This document shows positions 9,682-20,221 of a stretch of 29,780 bases of DNA, piece by piece (position 1 is the stretch's first letter; every line of letters starts with the position of its first letter). The notes under the pieces are model-generated. The model was not told the origin of the DNA, ran no database searches, and was given only the letters and a program-made list of their open reading frames with translations. This stretch comes from Acanthaster planci. Taxonomy: Eukaryota > Echinodermata > Asteroidea > Valvatida > Acanthasteridae. Location: positions 1,109,213 to 1,138,992 of the forward strand of contig NW_019091432.1 in assembly GCF_001949145.1 (NCBI RefSeq), read 5' to 3'. A program made the position numbers and the translations under genes.

Positions 9682-9896
9682 TTTATGTTCCAGTGTTGTA
9701 TCCAGCTTTCGGTGTGGAGGGGGATTCAAAGTGTGTGGACTTTGGGCTTATTCAACATGATGATGGTGAAGAAATAAATACCACAAGCCTTACTCGTGGT
9801 CTCAACATCCTTGCTTTATCTCTCGGTGGTGTTTTCTTAGGGTTTTGTTGCTACTATATGAGAAACGTAAATAAATATTTCATAGATAAATTTTAA
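9682..9896 (+). CDS. Candidate terminal exon encoding a single-pass membrane C-terminus
   Basis: After the acceptor-like TTTTCAAATCCAG, and with two bases completing a codon, the frame runs 70 codons to TAA at 9894-9896. It encodes VLYPAFGVEGDSKCVDFG, an acidic stretch (QHDDGEE), then a hydrophobic segment (LNILALSLGGVFLGFCCYYM) and a basic tail (RNVNKYFIDKF). The hydrophobic stretch followed by Arg/Lys looks like a type I membrane anchor or a tail anchor. An AATAAA at 10051-10056 could be its poly(A) signal. The phase does not follow directly from the exon at 9467, so it may be an alternative end, part of another gene, or chance. Confidence 0.3.
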
Positions 9897-11592
9897 AATG
9901 TGAAGAAAGAAGAATATGTGGGGGAAACTTACCCCCTCCCCCTGGATACACCACTGTCATGTTCTCTTTTAGTAAAAACTGTTTTGTTCTTCAGTGGATT
10001 TTTAGTTGTGATTTTCATATGTATTTCAATGCTTCCTGGGATTTGTGCCGAATAAATCTGTTATTTATCATTGCGTTTTAAAGGTTCTGCCCCCTGACGA
10101 CTTCTCAAGTCAGTCTCGGCCAATGGCAGTGTGCAGTGTTGCTTGAGGGCCAGAAACGCTGATCTATTCTGGTGGAAGTTTATGCTGCTATAACCAAAGC
10201 ACACCACTAAATGGAAGATAAACACTGACTCGCACCTCATACAAATATAAGACAGGGGGCCTGGGAGGGAAGGGACCTTACACCAGAACTGAGGTTGAGA
10301 AATGCACTTATATTATACATGCACGCTTACTTGCCTTATGTAACTAGTGTGAACCTCCTAAGAAAAAAAATCCTCATAAAGTGGGGTTAACCACTTGATG
10401 CTGAGGGACCCATTTTGGAGTACATGTACATAGGCATTATACTCCTAGCCGGAAGAGCTAAAAACCAGAACAAAAGAACTGGGCTTGGAACAAAAGACTG
10501 TGCTCGGCACAAAAGACTGAACATTCCACCCTAGCAGACCCACCCCGTGGGATCTGCTTACGAGGTGCCTCATGATTCCCTTACCTATAAGCCCTGAGCT
10601 TGACTAAGAGATGGCGCAATTTCCTTAGCAACAGAGCCTCCTTTGAATGGAACTGAACTGCGCTGTTTCACGATAGACTAGGAAATGCACGTTACAGTTG
10701 CAAAGCTACCCCCCCAAAAAAATGAACATTCCTGAACAATGTGGCTCTTTTCAACCCATGAGGGGGTGCTTCTACTTGAGGCAGATAGATTACCAAAGCA
10801 TAACGCCATTGTGAACTAGGATGTGAAGTTCAGACGAATGGAATACGTACGCGTATGTTGGTTCCCACGCTTGTTCTCGCACTATACACACAACACTGTG
10901 CCAATGACATATTCACTTTTATTCATTTATTTATTAATTTACTGTTCACTTCACTCTATAGACCTTTTTCACCCACACGACTAAATGTATCAACATAACC
11001 ACCACGGGTGGTCTGCCTTGGCCACAGTGATCGCATATATTCCTACAGGCAGCTTCAACCACGTTCTAGCACATGTGCGAAAGCTGTATGCTTGACTAGT
11101 TTATCTCAAATAGGTAGATTACCATCACAACACTATGCAATCATTACCATCACAACACATTGTAGGTCCAGCACAATTGTGATATCACTGGAAAAAGTCT
11201 ATAGGCCTCTTAAGTCTGGAATTGAGACTGTACAGAATCTCACTACTATTCATTGGGATAAACTTTTATGAATTAAAAAAAATGGACCTGACCTGCACGG
11301 AGTATGTGACTCCACCCACAGCAACGTAGTTGCGGCTGACTGGCAATGAGGTGGGACAGCTTCCTGCCAATTGAAAAGAGAATGATGCTCACTAGTGCTT
11401 AGCTGCTTTTAAAGGGCACGTGTTGCAAACTTGTGCTCCTGAAACCTCCAAATGAGAGCAATGTGCAGCACAGGGAACCAGTGAAGGAATGCCTTGTGCC
11501 CTCATGGCTGCACAATGCCAAGTTTGCCAACTAAAACTACTAGTACACTGCTGTGGTTTTTATTATCAATCTCTCCTCTTTCCTTCACACAG
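9897..11592. other. Non-coding; intron or intergenic
   Basis: No convincing coding segment; the open frame 11008-11271 lacks coding character. A minor tandem pattern of three GAACAAAAGA-like units lies at 10467-10522. An A+T-rich stretch at 10915-10945 is built of ATTTATT units. Confidence 0.35.
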
Positions 11593-11646
11593 TGCTCAGA
11601 GGATAATGATATGACTGTCCTCGTTGAGCCACTCAAGCTTTTGGTG
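11593..11646 (+). CDS. Candidate 54-nt phase-0 exon, unrecognised
   Basis: The acceptor TCTTTCCTTCACACAG ends at 11592 and the donor GTG|GTAAGA follows 11646. The 18 codons CSEDNDMTVLVEPLKLLV are open in phase 0 at both ends. They are acidic at first and then aliphatic. It is compatible in phase with the neighbouring candidate exons at 9467 and 11845. Short exons like this need transcript support. Confidence 0.4.
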
Positions 11647-11844
11647 GTAAGAATTGCCACACATTCATTGTTGTAACTTTACTCACGGATCTACAATTCT
11701 ACAGGATCAACACTCATTTGAACCAACATGGACCGTGCTTAAATGTTTAGATGTACACTCAAAGCTAAATGTACTTTTAAAGGTTTCTAAAATTTGCACA
11801 GGATAATCCAACGCCATTTTTCAACTCTTCCTAAATTAACACAG

Positions 11845-11895
11845 TTCACTGAAAAAGATGACGTTGAGAGATCCAAGAAGATGCATGCACTTCAG
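11845..11895 (+). CDS. Candidate 51-nt phase-0 exon, unrecognised
   Basis: The acceptor CTTCCTAAATTAACACAG ends at 11844 and the donor CAG|GTAAGA follows 11895. The 17 codons FTEKDDVERSKKMHALQ are hydrophilic and charged, with helix or coiled-coil character. Both ends are phase 0, so it joins directly to the exon at 11593 and to the proposed exon starting at 12721. Confidence 0.42.
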
Positions 11896-12186
11896 GTAAG
11901 AATGTGGAATAATGTTTGATACAGCTATAAACAAGATGTTCTCTATCCTCCATTAACTGCAACTTGGACATGTATTTGATCATATATGTATTTGATCATA
12001 CAATGTGCGAAACTGCTCCAATACTCGGAAGAAAAGATGTTCTGGGAGGGGGGAAAGAAGGAAAAGGTCAAACGTTCATTATTGCAACTTAAACGACTGC
12101 AACCTCTTGACTGAGCTTACTTTTTGCGTCAAAAGGAATCTGTCAAGAAATAAACGTCTGAATGGAGAATAATTTGTAAATATCTA

Positions 12187-12287
12187 TGACAATTTATTTT
12201 TTTGTCGCCATCATGTTTTTGGTCTCCAGAAAATAGGTGAAATATCAAGCGTCAATGTACCCATAACTACAGTTGGGAACACACGTG
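12187..12287 (+). repeat. Dispersed repeat family R2, copy 2
   Basis: Diverged copy of 8030-8122 sharing the AAAATAGGTGAAATAT core and the TTTTTGGTCTCCA block before it. Confidence 0.5.
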
Positions 12288-12418
12288 TCCATGCAGTTGT
12301 GTTTCCGCAGCCAGTTTTAATCACATTTTTTCAAGGGGAGAGAACTCTGAATCCATCGTGATCACACTAAACCCAGATCTTCAGATTTAGCTTTATATAG
12401 TGTAATTCTACCACCAGA

Positions 12419-12580
12419 ATTAGAAGCCATTACTGCGGTGGCACAACGCTCGTGGACAGGTGGTACGCGCGCGTTACGTGCCTCTTCCACCAATAGGGTG
12501 TCGTAATTTGTCAAATGCTCGTGCGCGTCAAGCTGAAGAATGTGTGCCAGTGCGGTGCTACCGCAGTTATGGCGTCTAAT
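12419..12580. mobile_element. MITE-like CpG-rich inverted-repeat element
   Basis: Imperfect terminal inverted repeats of about 25 bp frame a 162-bp unit. The left arm 12419-12444 reads ATTAGAAGCCATTACTGCGG then TGGCAC. The right arm 12555-12580, read on the minus strand, starts ATTAGACGCCATAACTGCGG. The interior is strikingly CpG-rich (ACGCGCGCGTTACGTG and CTCGTGCGCGTCAAGC), unlike the CpG-poor flanks. No protein is encoded. Size and structure fit a non-autonomous DNA element. No clear target-site duplication could be assigned. Confidence 0.45.
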
Positions 12581-12720
12581 CGGATTAGTCTATAGCCTGT
12601 ACAGGGTGATACACATGGGACAAGGATCAGCTTTAATTACTAAACTTAACTCCATTTTATTCCAAAGGAGCACCACCCGCACCTGACGTTTGACCAAGAC
12701 AACACACACGTATATGCAAG

Positions 12721-12877
12721 TATTGTCTAAGTGCAATGAACCAGGTACTTTTTGAACAAGAGGAAATCAAAACAAACGGAAATGCAGAAACATACTCTAA
12801 GAATTCTCCCTTTACAAGATCTCTGAAGAATGCAGCGACTACCGAAGACAAAACAACAAGTGAATACTACAGAGATG
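12721..12877 (+). CDS. Candidate exon, hydrophilic region of an unrecognised protein
   Basis: The frame is open from 12694 to 12880 and encodes MNQVLFEQEEIKTNGNAETY, KNSPFTRSLKNAATTEDKTT and SEYYRD. The donor GATG|GTTAGT at 12877/12878 is good and leaves phase 1. The acceptor is uncertain: ATATGCAAG ending at 12720 and AATGAACCAG ending at 12744 both preserve phase 0 from the previous candidate exon. The minus-strand open frame at 12657-12851 is treated as its shadow. The peptide looks like a disordered linker rich in N, T, S and K. Confidence 0.38.
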
Positions 12878-13032
12878 GTTAGTAAATTGTAGATTTGCAG
12901 TGACCAGTCAAAGTCTTCAGCTGTTCCATTTGGAGGTCACCTGCAAACTCCCAGGCCCCTGAGAAATAGTTCTGAACACACCTGTGCCCCTATCACCCAG
13001 TTTTTCCATGGGCCATTCTGTTTAATTCGCAG

Positions 13033-13124
13033 CACTCCAAAGCCAACGTGAAGGTACTTCGACCGCTACACCTCGTTCTTCGAAGGTTTTCTTTGGAGGT
13101 TTTGGAACAGCTGATACAAACTGA
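13033..13124 (+). CDS. Candidate last exon of the 4.9-13.1 kb gene
   Basis: The acceptor CTGTTTAATTCGCAG ends at 13032. Its first two bases complete the codon opened by the phase-1 donor at 12877 (G+CA, Ala). The frame then reads LQSQREGTSTATPRSSKVFF and GGFGTADTN before TGA at 13122-13124. Phase agreement with the previous exon is the main support. Another frame from the same acceptor is also open (KVLRPLHLVLRRFSLEVLEQ), so the frame choice is provisional. A little further on, after an acceptor ending at 13264, VFFEGINKR and a stop are encoded at 13265-13294. This resembles the KVFFGG of this exon and might be an alternative end. Confidence 0.35.
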
Positions 13125-14472
13125 TAGTCCTATTAACTGCATCTGGATATGTACAAATGTACAAATTGGTACTTGTTCACTGCAATGTTTTTAGAGGAAT
13201 CATTATACTTACTTCCAGTCTTTGTTTTACCATTTTTATATTTTTACTTCTATTGTTTTTGCAGGTTTTCTTTGAAGGAATAAATAAAAGGTGATGCTTT
13301 AGCTTCAGGGTTAAACCATGTGGCCTTGAGAGTAACCCAAACTCACAATCTATTACTGAAATGATAACTGGTTAGTTACGCTATTTTCAGGCAGGGGGAA
13401 GGAGGGATCTTACGGAAAGAAGTTGTACAATTGACAAAATAATTAACTGAGAACGAGGAGTTTTTCTTATTTGAAGTTTAAGGAAGTTTGCAAGGAACTA
13501 TACCTATGTATACCCAGTGTTGGAAACTCTAACCTACACATACGTAGTGCCCGAGGTCTTTCATGTGTTGTACTTAAAAGCCAGGGTGAGATACATCACT
13601 GAAAAGGACCGAAGATCCATGCAATGTGGTTTTAGACTTCTTCAAACGTGAAACCTGAGCCACTGTTGCAGAGTAAAACTGATATAACAAGTGAGTTTGG
13701 ATTTAGGAGAGACCTGATTGTAGGTGGCAGACTGGTCCATTTCTGCTGTTTCTTTTTCGTGACAAGTCCCAAACAAATTGACAGGGACTGATGCTATCAT
13801 ACACCAAAGCAGAGCTGCAGGCTGGTTTTAATTGATGGTTATTAGTCTGCCTAACTGCCATGAGAGATTTGTTAAGTTTGACAGAATGCTCTCACAGGAC
13901 ACAAATTGGCACACCATGCATGTTGGAATCAGTGACTACCGGTACGTAAAGGTAGGTGAGAATACATTGTTGCAATAAAGTAAATCTTTCAGATTCGTCA
14001 AAATCCAGTGAGAGAGGTTCTTGTGCTGGGATGATTACATTGTATGTACTGTCCAAGGTTGTCCTGGTCGAGACCAGACACGATGACATGCACATGCATT
14101 CCATGAGGCTTGATGACCAATGAAAGTTGAGGTTCATGCTGCAGGGCCTGTTTCCTGCTCAACGGCTGATTCCAAGATGTACATGTATAGTTAACACTAA
14201 ATCCAATGCTTTTGCTGGGATTCTTTCACAATACAATAAACCAAAGGTAATTCCTTTGTCTTAAAACTAAGATGTTCGCTGAATCATACATTTCCACCTG
14301 TACACAAAAGTAGTTGCCAATTTATGCATTATAGCAGATTAAAGAGGAACTTTTCATTACTCTTACGGTGTGAAACTTAATGTGGTTGAAAAATTTAGCA
14401 TTTTGATTGTTAAAAATTAATGCATAGTTTCATCTTGCACAGTGCCTTTAGATGCATGGATGTTGACTGTGC
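13125..14472. other. Non-coding; nothing secure
   Basis: Probable 3' flank. It contains the possible short alternative terminal exon at 13265-13294. The minus-strand open frame 13892-14137 has no recognisable content. Confidence 0.3.
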
Positions 14473-14581
14473 AGTTAGTGATGATAAAAACAAGTCAGAA
14501 AACATGCGCATGTACATGAACCTTGTGTACTGTGCATGCATGCTAATGCTGACATCTGACTGCACGTTATCTGAAATTGCA
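14473..14581 (+). repeat. Dispersed repeat family R1, copy 2
   Basis: Same block order as copies at 4030-4119 and 24990-25082 (GTGATGATA, GTCAGAAAA, CTGTGCAT, GCTGACATCTGACT, TTATCTGAAATTGCA). This copy is closest to copy 1 in the left half and to copy 3 in the right half. Confidence 0.6.
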
Positions 14582-16084
14582 CAGTCACAATGTAAATGAA
14601 CTTAACAAAATTAGCAACCACTTCAAATACAGTCTACTAATGCTCCTTTTCTACTGAGTTGGCATGGTATCTGTTTTGTTTTCATTATGGAATTCAAAGG
14701 CAATGTGTCACTTTAAAACACCACCTGCTACTCTAGGTATTCTGAGTGACATGTAGTAAATTTGTTAGAGATCTCAGTCTCTGTATCAGTGACATCTACG
14801 TACATCGGAAAGTGAAAATGTACAGGTTCCCTATGAATGTCACATTCCCTTTACCAAATCCATAACATGCTATGACCAAATGGACTGAACTGAAGAATGG
14901 AAGACTCCAAGAAGGATAAAGACCAACAGATCTTGTTGTGCAGTCAAAATGCTTGGCTTTCAAATAACTTTTAGAAATGTGATAGGGCTGTTGATACATT
15001 GCAGTGCAAAGTTTCACAGGACACTTTAAGCATCAGTTAATCTCATCAGGTTTAAAACAAAAATGGTTTTGACATTAAGAATACTCACCCACTATCATTC
15101 TATTCCTGTTGACTACGTAAAAGTATTCAGTTCAGTTATGGACTGCACTGTGCCCAAATTATTTAGTAATAACTTTCTATTATACTGCTAAAACTTTTAA
15201 AAAATGTGTAGGGCTTTTGGCATTCCAAGTGACTGTGTGCATCTATGCAAGTAAACAAACCAAGGGATGTTACACAATCCTCAATTTTGAAAAGAACAGA
15301 ACATTAAAACCTGTATCTTGAATTACAAATATTACTTGAGAAACAGCATTCCAATATAATTCCAATATCTCATGTAACAGTTACTAAGCAGTCAAATGAA
15401 TAATGAATAAGTGGTGGACAATAAATAAATGAAAGAATAAAACAGCCCCACACACTTCTTTCCAAATACTTGCTCTCAACTGCCTCCTTATTTTGCCTAC
15501 ATTGACATACTACAGCTTTATAACCTCAACCCTGCTGAACCGGAAACCAAAATCCAAAACAGGCAGTAACTTGGGATTATTCAAGCAGTCTTCAACTGAA
15601 TCAGTAATAAAAAACATTACAGTCAGGGTTTTTGGTGAGACTTTAATTCAACTTTTCAAGGTGGAAATTTAACCATATTTCACTGCTGCTGTATTCGGAA
15701 AGCTCAGCGCACACAAGAAATCCTTAATGAAATTTAAATTTATATTTCTTTTGCAGATTCTACATCTTGATAGGCCGATGGCCAGTCACTTGGTTTTCAA
15801 TAGTTTTGCTATCTCACGGTGAACAGCCAAAAGAACTAAACCTGTGGTAATTAAAGTGCTACAAGACAGTAAAGGAACATATACGCATGATCAGCGACAT
15901 TGTGTGATGCGAACTGGTGTGCGTGTCGCATCCATTCCAAAGTGCTAGCACCAGAGAACTGGGTACAAATCTTCAAAAAGAATTTCTTTTTCAAGTAGAT
16001 GCACCTTTCATTTGGATTGAATTTTTCAGTTATCACTTCAATCAAGTAGAATCTGTGAAAAATGTGTCCTAAAACAAATATTGA
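14582..16084. other. Non-coding; nothing recognised
   Basis: A+T-rich single-copy-looking DNA. The minus-strand open frame at 14796-15017 has no coding support. Confidence 0.35.
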
Positions 16085-16438
16085 ATGTTTCATCTCATGG
16101 TGTTGGACAGATATAGGTGGCCGTCTGAGATGATCCACGAAGCATTCTATTTTCTCGAGGTGAACAAAGCAGAGGGAAATATCTGCCTCGAGGAGAAACA
16201 CCCCTCATGGGTTGACAGGAGCCATGCTTTTATGAGGAATGTGCATTGTGTTGATCGTGATGTGACTGCAACACCTGTATTTTTACACTCGTACATAATC
16301 CAGAGCACTGTAGTTCTACCAAATGAGCCTCAGGTACTTGTCAAATTGCGCCCTCTCTTGATCCCCCTCGAGGCAGATAAAATGCTCCACGGATCAGTGA
16401 GGGAAGCTGGTGTTATACCACCACAAAGCCATCAATAG
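16085..16438 (+). other. Unrecognised 117-codon open frame, doubtful
   Basis: An ATG-initiated plus-strand frame includes MIHEAFYFLEVNKAEG, LPNEPQVLVKLRPLLIPLEA and a C-terminus VIPPQSHQ. It is longer than most chance frames here and its composition is not extreme. However, a 116-codon minus-strand frame overlaps its first third, no splice or promoter context was recognised, and no family is evident. It could be a single-exon relic or chance. Confidence 0.15.
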
Positions 16439-17111
16439 GTGTACTGTTTAACTTCCTGGATATTACCGACTCAGTACCCTCTAGAACAATGCAGAGAGAC
16501 ATTAGACAGATATACCCACAAAGTCATAACACATCTAAATAGCTGTGCATTTTGTGCCAATTCAAATGAAAATGGGTGCTCTGTAACATAAGCTGGATGT
16601 GACGTGAACCACTTGGTCAGGAAATGTACATGTATGTAGACACATACAAGGACATACAGGTATTTACTTCAGATGAGTGGATATAATACAGTTTATTAGC
16701 AGACAACATGAAACACATGGAGACAAAAATACTGGTGTGTCACTTTTGCCTCAGCCAGAAGGAATATATTCATCATATTGTAACGCGAATGTCTGGTGAC
16801 CCTTTAAACTCTAGAGGAATGGCAGTGGGGTAACTGTCAGGTGATTGACAACGTGTTTTTAGTGAGTAAATTATGTTGTGGAAAGTGGGAAACTGAACTA
16901 ATAAGACTGCCATGATGGAAAAAGGGGGGGAGAGTTTGACAATATCCGGAGTATGATAAAAATTAGTAAATGGAAGAAAGGTTCAAATGGGTATTGTGGA
17001 CCATTGTTTTGCATCTTTGTGCTAAGATGGTGTTTTCAAGACTGTGGAAAACAGGGGAGGGAATTAAATAATGTCAGAAAGGGGAAAATTAGTCAGTCTA
17101 AGCCGAGCTGC
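16439..17111. other. Non-coding up to the assembly gap
   Basis: Nothing recognised. Open frames reaching into the gap are artefacts of unknown bases. Confidence 0.4.
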
Positions 17112-17651
17112 NNNNNNNNNNNNNNNNNNNNNNNNNNNNNNNNNNNNNNNNNNNNNNNNNNNNNNNNNNNNNNNNNNNNNNNNNNNNNNNNNNNNNNNNN
17201 NNNNNNNNNNNNNNNNNNNNNNNNNNNNNNNNNNNNNNNNNNNNNNNNNNNNNNNNNNNNNNNNNNNNNNNNNNNNNNNNNNNNNNNNNNNNNNNNNNNN
17301 NNNNNNNNNNNNNNNNNNNNNNNNNNNNNNNNNNNNNNNNNNNNNNNNNNNNNNNNNNNNNNNNNNNNNNNNNNNNNNNNNNNNNNNNNNNNNNNNNNNN
17401 NNNNNNNNNNNNNNNNNNNNNNNNNNNNNNNNNNNNNNNNNNNNNNNNNNNNNNNNNNNNNNNNNNNNNNNNNNNNNNNNNNNNNNNNNNNNNNNNNNNN
17501 NNNNNNNNNNNNNNNNNNNNNNNNNNNNNNNNNNNNNNNNNNNNNNNNNNNNNNNNNNNNNNNNNNNNNNNNNNNNNNNNNNNNNNNNNNNNNNNNNNNN
17601 NNNNNNNNNNNNNNNNNNNNNNNNNNNNNNNNNNNNNNNNNNNNNNNNNNN
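17112..17651. other. Assembly gap (540 N)
   Basis: All bases are N, so content is unknown. The gap may hide a repeat that could not be assembled. Confidence 0.99.
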
Positions 17652-17877
17652 AATATTAATGCGTCAGGCACTGAAATCTGGGCAGCCCACTTATGTTGCA
17701 TGCAACACATATCAATGTCCATTCTTTGAGCACCACAACTAATGATAATGACCTTCCGATGGGCTGAAGCAACAATTCGTTAGTAGTAGTACAGTGCCAC
17801 ACCATTTCAAAACTCCACCAAGCCGTAATAATTATTATGTACATATATGCAAAGTCAGCAAAATGAGTTTCCTGACA

Positions 17878-17916
17878 CCATTCTTTCTTTCTTTGTAATT
17901 ACAGAAGAAAGAATGG
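17878..17916. repeat. Short perfect inverted repeat
   Basis: CCATTCTTTCTT at 17878-17889 and its exact complement AAGAAAGAATGG at 17905-17916 are separated by 15 nt. It can form a 12-bp stem and has no associated gene. Confidence 0.6.
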
Positions 17917-18481
17917 TTTATTCTCCCCTGTCACACTACTCAAGGGAAGACATAGTTTACAGCCACCATTAGACACTATAGCTACTCCATTGAATTAATT
18001 ACATAATCCATCATAATGAACTTTATCTAATCTGCATATTATTTAAAATTTCATAATGTCAAGAGTACTAAATCATTCATAAGCCATGGGGGTGTTTATT
18101 GGAGGAGGAAGGGGAAGGTGATAAGAAAACTTTGTAGCAGATTCCGACTGAAGCTGTTGCTCCTTTTTAGGCTGAGACAAAAGCGACAACACGGCAATTT
18201 TTCCTTTCTGCTCAAAGTTTTAACCTCGAAAGAGAAAAGAACCAACCCAACTTCTAATTGGCTTCTGGCCAGGCCTTGCCAAGTAACACAGAAAACAATC
18301 TCTGATTAGATGGTTGCCACTCCAAACCGTCTTTGACATTGGTCAACATTCTGCGGCTCCTAATTGGCTATTTTCTGGATGAGAGGATGATCGGATCCCA
18401 ATGTTCTCACAAAATTTCCAACGGGTTTCCGTGTGTAAATGACTCCTAACCACAGTATATGTGTCTGCACATGTAACGCAC
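17917..18481. other. Non-coding; nothing secure
   Basis: Two inverted CCAAT motifs lie in similar contexts (CTTCTAATTGGCTTCTGG near 18252, CTCCTAATTGGCTATTTTCT near 18357). No TATA box or coding exon follows on the minus strand, so promoter function is unsupported. Confidence 0.25.
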
Positions 18482-18573
18482 ACGCGGTGTATACAGAAGC
18501 TATTATACAACAGTGCATGCTATCCCTCTGCCAAACACTGAAATGAACACAGGGTACAAGGTATTGCACAATT
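18482..18573. repeat. Repeat module Y, copy 1
   Basis: Nearly identical to 20129-20221, sharing ACGCGGTGTATA, AGAAGCTA, TATACAACAGTGCATGCTAT and CTGCCAAACACTGAAATGAA. It is followed immediately by modules X and S. Confidence 0.75.
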
Positions 18574-18587
18574 TGAGATTTTGGAAG

Positions 18588-18649
18588 GTCACTTGCAAGA
18601 TGGTTTTATTCAACTGGGAACTTGGCCCAAAAAAAAAAACAAATTAAGA
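18588..18649. repeat. Repeat module X, copy 1
   Basis: Matches 19888-19943: GTCACTTGCAAG, GGTTTTATTCAACTGG, AACTT and an A run ending in CAAATTAAG. Confidence 0.65.
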
Positions 18650-18655
18650 GCTCAT

Positions 18656-18811
18656 GATTTTGGGGACTGCCTTGAGTAGTTGGGAGAACATTGGGGGTGG
18701 AAGGGAGTCAAAGCCAGGGCTTTAAGTCCACATCTCTATTTCAATTAAACCACTAGACAGTGCACCATGTTACTTTCATCACCACAGGTTTATCAGCACC
18801 AGGAAGTATGA
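18656..18811 (-). repeat. tRNA-promoter-bearing SINE-like module S, copy 1
   Basis: Closely matches 21071-21231. On the minus strand it carries a tRNA-like A box (GTCTAGTGGTTT, complement of 18747-18758) and a B-box-like GGCTTTGACTCC (complement of 18704-18715). They span about 55 nt, the distance found in tRNA genes. This suggests a tRNA-derived SINE head transcribed leftwards by RNA polymerase III. The acceptor and T stems do not pair well, so it is not a functional tRNA. Modules X and Y follow downstream on the same strand and could be the body and tail of this copy. Confidence 0.5.
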
Positions 18812-19887
18812 TCTCCATGTACATTCACACAACAGCAGGTACTCTGTAAAATACATGTACATGTACATACAGTGTGCATGCATTAAAGTGTCAAGTGAGG
18901 GAAAACTGTTGACCTGGAGTATTCTTTTAACATAACTTTGTCACTAATGAGTGGACATCATTAAGAATTCTCAACAAAAATACTACATGTCAGATTCTAT
19001 TTGTGGTACATTTGGCAAGATGTATATTTCTCCCAAAATCAGGGAAAAAAGTAATGTCACAACATCAGTAAAGATTATTCCCATAAATTGACACTTAGGC
19101 CCTTGTTAAAATGTTTGCTAATGCTAAATATGATGTGTTATAATTATGGCATCATCGGATGTTTTATTTTTCCAGCTGAAGCATTGAAGTTTACCAGACA
19201 AAAAAAGGCAATACTTGAAAAAGTAATATTTTTGTCATCTCCTTCAAACTGAAAGTCATTTCATTCAAGTTGCTGTGACTTCAAACAAAATCAATGATCA
19301 TCGTGAAAGGCTGCCAAAGATTGCAGGAATTCCCCTGGTAAGGACATACATGTAAAATAAAAGACACCTCTGCTGACATTGCACAAATACACCCACCTGT
19401 TTTTCTCACACAACATAGTCAAGCTTTTGTTAATGTACAAAAAGGCTTCCATGCATGGCCAAGAAATATCTTGACTCTGAAAAGCCCTAGGTCAGGTGAA
19501 ATTCTAAAATACAATGGGTCATGGATTCTGGAAATCCCCTCATGTGAATTAAATCCAGACAATACATTACGTTAAAGAATGGTGTTACTCAGTACCAATC
19601 CCCACCCCCTCCCCAAAAAATAGGGTAAGCTTTAACTTTTATCAAGAAGTACCTGGGACAGTTTTTCTATTGCTAATAGTCTTGTGACCAATAGTTACTC
19701 CAAATGCAGGTTTCTTAATTAGCACAATAAAATGCTGTCAATATCTAGTTTTTAAATTACCATTTACATGTACGTTGAGCAAAAGATGGACTTGACACTA
19801 TCAATCTATCAAGTTGATGGAACCATGCACATGATAACGGATTGTAAGAACTTTTCAGAACTATCACATACTAAATAATTTGATAAA
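18812..19887. other. Non-coding; nothing recognised
   Basis: A+T-rich DNA with a short ACATGTACATGTACAT cluster near 18852. No coding segment seen. Confidence 0.35.
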
Positions 19888-19943
19888 GTCACTCACAAGG
19901 TGGGTTTTATTCAACTGGAAACTTAGCAAAAAACAAATTAAGC
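19888..19943. repeat. Repeat module X, copy 2
   Basis: Diverged copy of 18588-18649, same orientation, but here lying before module Y rather than after it. Confidence 0.6.
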
Positions 19944-20128
19944 AGTGCGCGATCCAGGAATATTGGTTTTAAGTTCTGTGCAAATTTGTAATGGCAAGGA
20001 CCATGAGTAACATGGAAAAAAAATACCTCAGAAAATTACAAGGGAAATAAGTTAAATGCTGTGCTCATCACAAGACAAATACAATGTTATACAATAGCAT
20101 AATGTTATTTAATAACACAATAATGCTT

Positions 20129-20221
20129 ACGCGGTGTATATAGAAGCTACTATACAACAGTGCATGCTATCCCCTCTGCCAAACACTGAAATGAACACAG
20201 GGTACACGGTATTGCCCAATT
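20129..20221. repeat. Repeat module Y, copy 2
   Basis: Close copy of 18482-18573 in the same orientation. It differs by a few substitutions and a one-base insertion in the C run. Confidence 0.75.

Noticed and set aside
15851-16201. 116-codon minus-strand frame
   Set aside because: It overlaps the plus-strand frame at 16085-16438, has a lysine/phenylalanine run from A/T tracts, and has no recognisable content.
16953-17742. Three long open frames, up to 258 codons, across this segment
   Set aside because: They are open only because the 540 N bases at 17112-17651 cannot contain stop codons; the flanking sequence has no coding character.
18704-18758. A functional tRNA gene on the minus strand
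   Set aside because: A- and B-box-like motifs are present, but the acceptor, anticodon and T stems do not pair, and the unit is part of a repeated module.
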